A stretch of DNA of 64,000 nucleotides from Flavobacterium sp. HSC-61S13 (GTDB lineage: Bacteria; Bacteroidota; Bacteroidia; Flavobacteriales; Flavobacteriaceae): the NCBI RefSeq assembly GCF_024171535.1, contig NZ_JALJZV010000002.1, positions 186,001-250,000 of the forward strand, given 5' to 3'. A program made the translations under genes and the position numbers. The notes beneath the pieces were generated by a model. The model had not been told where the DNA came from and searched no databases. It worked only from the letters and a program-made list of their open reading frames with translations. Shown piece after piece: positions 47,347 through 53,582 of the stretch (within the stretch, counting starts at the first letter, position 1; each line of letters starts with the position of its first letter).

Positions 47347-47688
47347 ATGAAAAATATACTTTTAGCTACATTCATGGCTTTATTTAGCCTTAGTGGTTTC
47401 GCACAAGAAAAAGCCAATAAAAATGCCAAGCAATCCATAACGGTAAAAGGCAATTGTGAGATGTGTAAAAAACGAATTGAAAAAGCGGCCTTTGCCGTTA
47501 AAGGTGTGCGTTCAGCAGTATGGTCAAGCGAAACCCAGAAATTAGAGCTTTTGATCAATGAGAATAAAACCGACTCTAAGAAAGTACAAAAAGCTATCGC
47601 AAACATCGGACACGATACCGAGGCATATAAGGCAGAACAAAAAGATTATGATGCGTTACACGGCTGCTGTCAATACGTAAGAGATTAA
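47347..47688 (+). CDS. Exported heavy-metal-associated (HMA) domain protein
   Basis: The 113 residues have a signal peptide (ends SGFAQ) and one HMA ferredoxin-like domain. The metal loop is NCEMC (Cys37 and Cys40), the CxxC motif that binds Cu(I) in this fold. A second Cys pair, CC, is near the C-terminus (HGCCQYV). It probably carries metal in the periplasm next to the receptor encoded 20 bases upstream. It is the last gene of the set, followed by two hairpins. Confidence 0.9.
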   Translation: MKNILLATFMALFSLSGFAQEKANKNAKQSITVKGNCEMCKKRIEKAAFAVKGVRSAVWSSETQKLELLINENKTDSKKVQKAIANIGHDTEAYKAEQKDYDALHGCCQYVRD

Positions 47689-47721
47689 ACCAATACATCT
47701 CTTAGAATTAGCATATATTTC

Positions 47722-47767
47722 TTTAAATACAGTGGTTTTCATTATCAGTAAAGCCACTGTATTTAAA
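47722..47767 (+). terminator. First hairpin after the HMA gene
   Basis: TTTAAATACAGTGG and its exact complement enclose an AT-rich loop, with a few more pairs (GGTTTT with AAAGCC) inside. It has no T run of its own and is followed nine bases later by a stronger hairpin. Confidence 0.6.
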
Positions 47768-47775
47768 ATAAAAAC

Positions 47776-47809
47776 AAAAAGGACAGTCTTTTCAGACTGT
47801 CCTTTTTTT
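47776..47809 (+). terminator. Terminator of the copper-related set
   Basis: Exact 14-base arms (AAAAAGGACAGTCT and complement) around TTTC, ending in seven T. Strong intrinsic terminator. Confidence 0.92.
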
Positions 47810-47970
47810 CAAAACAACAAAATACATCTTATGGCTAAACTCACAAACCACAAGACAAAACTTTCTTTTTCATAACAAATTTACATTGTGTTTTAAGCTA
47901 CTCTTATAGTAATCATTCTTTAATATCGCATACAATCAAACCATTCAATACTATTAACGATGACCCCTTG

Positions 47971-48393
47971 TTAATCATACTGTTTTAATAAATATTTCAA
48001 CAAATCTGTCGTCGTTAAAATCCCAACCAACAAATCTCCCTCCATAACCGGCAAAGCACGGAATTCTTCTTTTGATAAAATCTCCACTGCTTCTTTGATA
48101 TTCGCATCAGCCTGGATAGTAACCAAATTTTTGGCCATTACCTGCTCTATGCTAAACATATTATATACAGTCACATCAATGTCTTCATCAAATTCCCCCG
48201 CACTATCTGCTAAACTAACACGTAAAAGATCTGTATAACTCAACATCCCTATGATCTTATTTCCCGAAACAACAGGAACATGCCTAATCTTATATTTTTT
48301 AAAAAGACTTTCTGCCTTGGTTAAGCTATCGGTCAAATTCAACTTAATAACATTTGCAGTCATAATCGTTGATACAGGAATGCGTTGTTTCAT
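47971..48393 (-). CDS. CBS domain pair protein
   Basis: The 140 residues form two CBS domains and nothing else: the first (about 8-60) contains IRHVPVVSGNKIIGMLSYTDLL, the second (about 78-135) FRALPVMEGDLLVGILTTTDLL. CBS pairs bind adenosyl nucleotides and regulate partner proteins. The partner is unknown here. The start is the ATG at 48393 (MKQRIPVSTIM). An upstream in-frame ATG at 48462 is rejected because a -7 promoter element lies between the two. The gene has no same-strand neighbours. Confidence 0.9.
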   Translation of the reverse strand: MKQRIPVSTIMTANVIKLNLTDSLTKAESLFKKYKIRHVPVVSGNKIIGMLSYTDLLRVSLADSAGEFDEDIDVTVYNMFSIEQVMAKNLVTIQADANIKEAVEILSKEEFRALPVMEGDLLVGILTTTDLLKYLLKQYD

Positions 48394-48418
48394 GATTAAT
48401 AGTTTGAAATTGATAGGA

Positions 48419-48426
48419 CAAATGTA
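48419..48426 (-). promoter_or_regulatory. CBS gene promoter, -7 element
   Basis: Read leftward the site is TACATTTG, an exact match, 25 bases before the start codon at 48393. It sets the start codon by excluding the upstream ATG. Confidence 0.55.
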
Positions 48427-49364
48427 AAGGGCGAAACAACTAAAAAACATGACTTTTATCATAAATTAAAAAAAACTTTATAAAAAAATTCATTTTTAAC
48501 TGCCATTAGGGATATATTTTGTCCATTTTTTTATTCGCAAAAAGTCATAAGTAACAAAAATTACCCTCTCAAAAAACAAAGCATCAATACAATAACGCAC
48601 TTTTATTAAAAAAACATTTTCGATTTTATTTTTGAATACAAAATTTTAAAAAGTGTATTATAAATCGATAATCAATATGAAAAAAGTAGTCTTGCTTAAA
48701 ATTTCAAATCAGCTTGTTTTTTTAGTGAACTACACAAACCCCCATAATACGGAATTAGCAATAGTCAAATTCTGTGCTGTAATTTAATTTACGATTCCCT
48801 CGAAATGTACCTATAAAACCCACCGTCATAGCATTAAATATTTTTTAAAAAATTTATAAAATTTATAAAAAAAACAATATTTTTTAAATTAGCTCTTACA
48901 AAAAACTTCTCTTAAGCCACATATCTTTCATTACTACTCAAGTATCACTCTCTATTTCGTTACTTTTCTGAGTAAAAAACACCTGAATTCTGACCGATCG
49001 TAATTCGAATTAGCATACAAACTTTAATTAAAGCATATAAACGAATGACATTACCACAGCTATCGAAGAGCGTTCGCTATGATATCAGACTCTACCCAAA
49101 ATGTAATTTGTCAGTAAAGCATCAAACAACTATTAAAGCTTGACAATTTAAAATACAGACCTTTAGGTTCTTTTAGCTTAAAACCAACAAGGATGCTTCA
49201 TAACCTAAAACAACTTGACAAAAATTCTCGTTTTCGAGGAGTTCAATTAACGTACAATAAAACTTTAATTTTTACCGAAAAAATCATAACTTGTATATTT
49301 AAGAAGTTAGCCCAACAGCAATAAAGTCACTTCATAAACAAGCTCATACTAAACCCATCATAAC
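48427..49364. other. Long AT-rich gene-poor region
   Basis: About 940 bases with no convincing gene. A 36-codon frame starts at 48677 but has no supporting feature. At 48833-48890 the sequence is almost pure A/T, and the 13-base AATATTTTTTAAA occurs twice (48837 and 48876) around tandem AATTTATAA units. Such DNA is likely bent or easily melted. The last about 150 bases must contain the promoter of the following flavoprotein gene, which I could not locate. Confidence 0.55.
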
Positions 49365-50486
49365 ATGAAACCCCTTATAGATACTAACGACGTCGCCACT
49401 ACAAGTCGTCTACAGCCATTTTACAAAGTAGATATTGTAGTGATAGGTGCTGGACAAGCTGGATTATCAGCGGCATATCATTTACAAAAACAAGGCATCG
49501 CGCCCGGCAAGGGTTTCGTGGTATTAGATGATGAGTTTGGTCCAGGTGGTGCTTGGCAGCACCGATGGGATTCCCTGACCTTGAGCAACGTAAATGGAAT
49601 ACACGACTTACCCGGAATGGGTTTTGCTGATGCCGTAAACAGCATCGATAAACAACTACAAGCCAATATCGCTATCCCAAAATATTATGAACAATACGAG
49701 AAATTCTTCGAACTTCCTATCATACGCCCCGTGCGCGTTATAGAAGTTACTGAAAGCAACGGCCGATTTCTGCTACGCACCAACAGCACACAATTCAGTG
49801 CAAGAGGAATTATAAATGCCAGTGGAACTTGGAAAACACCAAACTGTCCACGATATAAAGGATGGGAAAAATTTAATGGTCGACAACTACATACGGGAGA
49901 GTATAAAAATGCCGAAGAATTTATAGGGAAACACGTCATTGTAGTTGGCGGAGGGATCTCAGCCATACAACTATTGGGTGAAATTTCAGCAGTAACCCAA
50001 ACCACTTGGGTAGTACGGCGACCTCCTGACTTTAGAAATTATGATTTCACCCCAGAACAGGGCCGCGAAGCTGTTGCGATGGTCGAAAAAAGGGTACGCG
50101 AAGGTTTGCCTCCAGTTTCAGTAGTCTCGGTAACTGGGCTACCGTTTACACCAACCCTCGAGCAATTGTTAAAGAAGGGCATTTTGGACTACAAACCCAT
50201 GTTTGAAGAGATTACTCCAACCGGCGTTAAATGGGCAGATGGAAGCACCGTGAATGCCGATGTTATTTTTTGGAATACCGGATTTAAGCATTCCTTAGAC
50301 CACTTAGCTCCTCTGAACTTATTCAATGATAATAACGGCATTAAAATGACCGGAAAGCTAGCAACACAAGTAGCTGATGATCCCCGAATTCACTTAACGG
50401 GTTATGGTCCCTCTGCTTCCACAGTTGGGGCGAATCGCGCTGGTAGAGCCGCCGCCCGAGAACTCATACAGTTTTTGAAATTGTAA
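49365..50486 (+). CDS. Flavoprotein monooxygenase-like NAD(P)/FAD oxidoreductase
   Basis: The 373 residues have two nucleotide-binding motifs: VVIGAGQAGLSAAYHL (GAGQAG at 28-33) for FAD and VIVVGGGISAIQLLGEI (GGGISA at 195-200) for NAD(P)H. This two-motif plan is that of flavin-containing monooxygenase and related enzymes. The C-terminal segment (GYGPSASTVGANRAGRAAA) completes the FAD site. The substrate is unknown. The gene is isolated, with about 900 gene-poor bases before it and about 500 after. Its base composition looks less AT-rich than its flanks, which could mean transfer, although coding sequence is normally richer in GC than spacers. Confidence 0.85.
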   Translation: MKPLIDTNDVATTSRLQPFYKVDIVVIGAGQAGLSAAYHLQKQGIAPGKGFVVLDDEFGPGGAWQHRWDSLTLSNVNGIHDLPGMGFADAVNSIDKQLQANIAIPKYYEQYEKFFELPIIRPVRVIEVTESNGRFLLRTNSTQFSARGIINASGTWKTPNCPRYKGWEKFNGRQLHTGEYKNAEEFIGKHVIVVGGGISAIQLLGEISAVTQTTWVVRRPPDFRNYDFTPEQGREAVAMVEKRVREGLPPVSVVSVTGLPFTPTLEQLLKKGILDYKPMFEEITPTGVKWADGSTVNADVIFWNTGFKHSLDHLAPLNLFNDNNGIKMTGKLATQVADDPRIHLTGYGPSASTVGANRAGRAAARELIQFLKL

Positions 50487-50834
50487 ATAGTTTCTTGGAA
50501 TTTCAAAAACCCGCTGAAAAGAAATCACCTTTAGTTCATCTTTAACACCGTTTACCAACCACTAGACATATCTGAATGTAACAAAATGTACTATTGAGAA
50601 TTCACAAAATATAAACGACCACTTGTTAGAAGTAAAGAAAAATATTCACACTCTAAAACTCGCCTACCACTATTGCCAGTTGGTATTACAAACAAATAGA
50701 TCATCGCAGCCAATTAAATACTCGTCTACACTAAACTCACCAGTCCAAATAGTGGGTTTTTAAAAGATTCAATCAAGATTGAAGGCATAACTATTAAACT
50801 ATTAAACTCAGTAACAACAGAATTAAAGACCATA
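50487..50834. other. Spacer after the flavoprotein gene
   Basis: About 350 AT-rich bases. I see no open frame of note, no hairpin terminator and no RNA gene. Confidence 0.5.
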
Positions 50835-50984
50835 TTATATACTATTAAACCCCTTGCTTATTAAAAAGCCCAGTACAAAGATAAATGCAACGGCAGTTAA
50901 TCCAGTAAATATTGCTTGACCGTCTTGTAAAATATTAGGCGTTAAGGTCATCGTAATAATTCCTGCCGCACCAGAAATATACAT
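50835..50984 (-). CDS. 49-residue membrane microprotein or remnant of a transporter gene
   Basis: A short leftward frame with ATG at 50984 and TAA at 50835. It reads MYISGAAGIITMTLTPNIL at the start and then a clear hydrophobic helix (GLTAVAFIFVLGFLISKGF). The composition is protein-like and unlike random AT-rich sequence. An in-frame TAG directly precedes the ATG. It follows the lipoprotein gene on the same strand by 22 bases. It may be a real one- or two-helix protein, or the 3' end of a decayed membrane transporter gene. I do not recognise a family. Confidence 0.4.
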   Translation of the reverse strand: MYISGAAGIITMTLTPNILQDGQAIFTGLTAVAFIFVLGFLISKGFNSI

Positions 50985-51006
50985 CTAATACTGTATTGCT
51001 TTCAAC

Positions 51007-51651
51007 TTAACGATTTGAAAAACAAGCTCCACCAGACACCTCTTTTTCAAAATTATCACCAACCATTTCATCTAACCATTCTTCAGGAAAACCGAAACCC
51101 TTAAAAATTGATCTGTAATTGGTATTTTCATCCCAAGCTCCAATTTTCTTAAACTTATAATAAGAGAATTTATAATTCGCGTGTCCAGGAATTTCATGCG
51201 AAAGCTTTTTGGCAAATACAACCATAATCGTTTGCTGATCGAAGATTTTTACCATAAAAGGCTGTTGATCTTCCTCAGCTAATTTTATCTGAGAATAAAA
51301 CATCCCACTAAAAATCGGATCCGAATACTGCAAACACCCAAATTTGATTTCGACTGGCATAGCACTTTTGTCTCCTTCTGGTTTAATAGCATGAATAAAA
51401 TAAAATATATTATCACTATTCATTCCTATTTTTAAGTACCTACTTTCATCCATCGGTCGGAATTTTACATCAGACTCATCCACTTTACTCAATGATGACA
51501 ATTCCCCTCCTCCAATTCCTTGCTCAGTAGCTATCCACTCGTTTTTTAGGTACTGTATCACCTCCGCTTCTTCCTTATTCGCATCGTCAGATTGGCAATT
51601 CACCAAAGTCAGTAACAATAAACTGGCAATTAAATAAGTAATTCTCTTCAT
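51007..51651 (-). CDS. Unknown lipoprotein
   Basis: The 214 residues have a lipoprotein signal (hydrophobic run, then LVNC with Cys19) followed by an acidic tether. The mature part mixes beta strands and charged loops and has no motif I recognise. The tail near the end reads GFGFPEEWLDEMVGDNFEKE. I set the start at 51651. A longer frame begins at 51756 but would bury the signal peptide, and a -7 promoter element sits between the two ATGs. It could share a transcript with the small frame downstream. The function is unknown. Confidence 0.7.
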   Translation of the reverse strand: MKRITYLIASLLLLTLVNCQSDDANKEEAEVIQYLKNEWIATEQGIGGGELSSLSKVDESDVKFRPMDESRYLKIGMNSDNIFYFIHAIKPEGDKSAMPVEIKFGCLQYSDPIFSGMFYSQIKLAEEDQQPFMVKIFDQQTIMVVFAKKLSHEIPGHANYKFSYYKFKKIGAWDENTNYRSIFKGFGFPEEWLDEMVGDNFEKEVSGGACFSNR

Positions 51652-51683
51652 TTTGTGAAATTTTAGGATTTTAAATAAAAAAT

Positions 51684-51691
51684 CAAAAGTA
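51684..51691 (-). promoter_or_regulatory. Lipoprotein gene promoter, -7 element
   Basis: Read leftward the site is TACTTTTG, an exact match to the -7 consensus, 32 bases before the ATG at 51651. The -33 region is only a partial match. Confidence 0.5.
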
Positions 51692-52059
51692 ATAAATAAT
51701 ATTGATTTAACAGCATATATAGACGCAAGACACAAACACTTTCTCAGAAGAATCAATTAAAAGATTAGTCTTCTTAAATATGATTGCCACCAGTCGATAT
51801 ACATCCTTTCACTTGAAATTCTAAAAGCTAACGAAGCTTAATTGATTGTTCCATTTTAAAAATGCTTGCATTATTAATTTAAAAGAATGTACCCAACAAG
51901 CAGGATCCCTATTTTTTTATATAGCAAACTCAAAATCACCTTAAGCAAAAAAACAATTTTACAAACTATCAACAGCAAATCTACAAATACACACATATAT
52001 CTTTTACAAAAATCCAATTAATCACATATTAATGTTATTTTAGACAAAATTTATATTTT
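51692..52059. other. Divergent AT-rich spacer
   Basis: About 370 bases between two divergent genes for exported proteins. It should hold the promoter of the gene at 52060, but I see no exact TAnnTTTG (TATTTTAG at 52032 is the nearest). No other feature is visible. Confidence 0.5.
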
Positions 52060-52839
52060 ATGAAAAAATTAGTACTTTTTGGCTTTTTAGGAGCTGCAAC
52101 ATTGATCAGTGCACCAACACATGCACAAGAAAAAGTAAAGTTCACAAAAGAACAGTTAAAAATGATGGATGATGAACTATTCGACGAAATGTTCGTCGGT
52201 GTCAGTTCTAAAAAGAATTCAACCCTACTTCTTAAAGATGGAACCAAAAAAGAGGGTCCTGTTTCTGGAATAGATCGAAAAAAGGGTCAAATTACTTCCA
52301 TCAAAATGAAAGATGCTTCCGGTAAAAAAATAGAGTACCAAGCCGATGAAATCGAAGAAATGTATTTACCTATTACTGGAATGGCCAAGGGAGCAAAAGT
52401 GGCAAACTATTTTGGCAACACTAGAAACTGGGGAAGTAAAAGCTTAAATAAATCAACCAATCCAAATGAAGTCTATGTAAAAAACATCAAGGCTTCCTTA
52501 AAAAACAAGAAAACTGAAAAAGAGTTCTTGATGCAATTAATCAATCCAAGCTTCAGTAGCCAAATTGAAGTATATGCTGATCCAATGGCTAGTGAAACAA
52601 CCTCTGTTAGCTTTGGTGGAGGACCTAAAATCGGTGGAGGAGTCACTAAATCATATTACGTAAAGAAAGGCGATGAAGTAATCTGGCTTAAAAAAGGAGA
52701 ATTTGAAGAAAACTACAACTTCCTTTTTGGGGACAATGAAGAATTCCTACAAAAATTCCCGTACAAATCAATTAAATGGGAGCATTTAAGCTATCTAATA
52801 GCGGAATACACCAAAATGTCAGAAGAGAAAAACTCATAA
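52060..52839 (+). CDS. Unknown exported protein
   Basis: The 259 residues have a signal peptide (about 1-22, ending near THAQ). The mature part starts with a helical acidic stretch (KFTKEQLKMMDDELFDEMFVG). A small beta region follows that resembles an SH3-like or membrane-associated repeat (LLLKDGTKKEGPVSGIDRKKGQITSIKM), then a longer alpha/beta part ending FPYKSIKWEHLSYLIAEYTKM. I recognise no family and no catalytic motif. It is a single gene with a terminator 9 bases after the stop. A periplasmic or outer-membrane-associated location is likely from the signal alone. Confidence 0.75.
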   Translation: MKKLVLFGFLGAATLISAPTHAQEKVKFTKEQLKMMDDELFDEMFVGVSSKKNSTLLLKDGTKKEGPVSGIDRKKGQITSIKMKDASGKKIEYQADEIEEMYLPITGMAKGAKVANYFGNTRNWGSKSLNKSTNPNEVYVKNIKASLKNKKTEKEFLMQLINPSFSSQIEVYADPMASETTSVSFGGGPKIGGGVTKSYYVKKGDEVIWLKKGEFEENYNFLFGDNEEFLQKFPYKSIKWEHLSYLIAEYTKMSEEKNS

Positions 52840-52847
52840 ATGAGCGA

Positions 52848-52877
52848 AAAGAGACTGTCCTAACAGGCAGTCTTTTT
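52848..52877 (+). terminator. Terminator of the exported-protein gene
   Basis: AGACTG and CAGTCT with an inner CCT/AGG pair form a stem that ends in seven T, shortly after the stop codon at 52839. Confidence 0.85.
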
Positions 52878-52900
52878 TTACCAAACCTCCTAAAAAGAAT

Positions 52901-52939
52901 AAAGCGAGTACTTACAATCAATTGCAAGCACTCGCTTTG
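52901..52939 (-). terminator. Hairpin downstream of tRNA-Arg
   Basis: GCGAGT, CTT and CAAT pair with ATTG, AAG and ACTCGC, interrupted by two A/C mismatches. Read leftward it lies 15 bases past the tRNA 3' end, with T-rich sequence (TTTATTCTTTTT) after it, so it is the likely tRNA terminator. Confidence 0.7.
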
Positions 52940-52954
52940 TTTTAACCTTTTTTG

Positions 52955-53028
52955 TGACCGCGGAGGGGTTCGAACCCCCAACCCTCAGAGCCGAAATCTG
53001 ATATTCTATCCAATTGAACTACGCAGTC
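52955..53028 (-). tRNA. tRNA-Arg (TCG)
   Basis: The 74-base cloverleaf on the reverse strand has acceptor stem GACTGCG/CGCGGTC with one U-G pair, anticodon stem TCAGA/TCTGA with loop TTTCGGC (anticodon TCG, reading CGA), and T stem GGGGG/CCCTC with loop TTCGAAC. CCA is not encoded. It lies close to yqeY on the same strand, with only 10 bases between, so it may be co-transcribed from the yqeY promoter. Confidence 0.96.
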
Positions 53029-53038
53029 ATTATTATTT

Positions 53039-53491
53039 TTATTTGGTTAAAAGTTGTTTTACCAAAGTTGAGATTGTTTTACCATCTGCTCTTCCTGCAA
53101 CCTCCTTAGTAACCATTGCCATTACTTGACCCATAGATCCCATACCTGCAAATCCGCCTTCCGCAATGATTTTAGCAATCATTTGTCTAACTTCCTCATC
53201 AGATAACTGTTCTGGCAAAAACTGCTCGATAACAGCTGCCTGTGCGATTTCCGGTTCTGCCAAGTCAGCTCTACCTTGTTCGGTAAAAATAGCAGCACTA
53301 TCTTTTCTCTGTTTTACCAACTTCTGAAGAATCTTAATTTCCTCATCTGCTGATAATTCTTCTTTAGCTCCTGATTGAGTCTGAGCTAATAACAATTCTG
53401 ATTTAATTGCTCTTAATGACTCAAGGGCAACGGTATCTTTTGCTTTCATTGCGCTTTTCATAGCGTCCATGATTTTTGCTTGTAAACTCAT
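53039..53491 (-). CDS. GatB/YqeY domain protein
   Basis: The 150-residue YqeY family protein is related to the tail of the GatB amidotransferase subunit. It has the family start (LQAKIMDAMKSAMKAKDTVALESLRAIKSE) and the C-terminal block GFAGMGSMGQVMAMVTKEVAGRADGK. It probably binds tRNA, but a defined role is lacking. It lies downstream of ftsZ, separated by a terminator, and has its own -7 element overlapping that terminator. Confidence 0.95.
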   Translation of the reverse strand: MSLQAKIMDAMKSAMKAKDTVALESLRAIKSELLLAQTQSGAKEELSADEEIKILQKLVKQRKDSAAIFTEQGRADLAEPEIAQAAVIEQFLPEQLSDEEVRQMIAKIIAEGGFAGMGSMGQVMAMVTKEVAGRADGKTISTLVKQLLTK

Positions 53492-53513
53492 AATTCGGTG
53501 CTTTTTTGTTGGG

Positions 53514-53521
53514 CAAATATA
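53514..53521 (-). promoter_or_regulatory. yqeY promoter, -7 element, abutting the ftsZ terminator
   Basis: Read leftward the site is TATATTTG, an exact -7 match, 22 bases before the yqeY ATG. It begins in the T run of the ftsZ terminator, so promoter and terminator share bases, and its -33 region would fall inside the hairpin. Confidence 0.55.
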
Positions 53522-53561
53522 AAAAAATAACCCGAAGAAAGGAAGCCTTTTATCGGGTTAT
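53521..53561 (-). terminator. ftsZ terminator, end of the dcw cluster
   Basis: AATAACCCGA and TCGGGTTATT enclose a second inner stem (AAAGG/CCTTT), followed by a run of T in the leftward sense. It begins 22 bases past the ftsZ stop. Confidence 0.9.
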
Positions 53562-53582
53562 TAGTATAATTTATAATTTTAA

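Noticed and set aside
48677-48787. 36-codon frame starting MKKVVLLKI
   Set aside because: The start looks like a signal peptide, but the rest has no support and the region is AT-rich enough to give such frames by chance.
52955-53028. tRNA-Arg as an integration site for a mobile element covering 48.4-52.9 kb
   Set aside because: No integrase gene and no repeated copy of the tRNA 3' end is visible on the left side.
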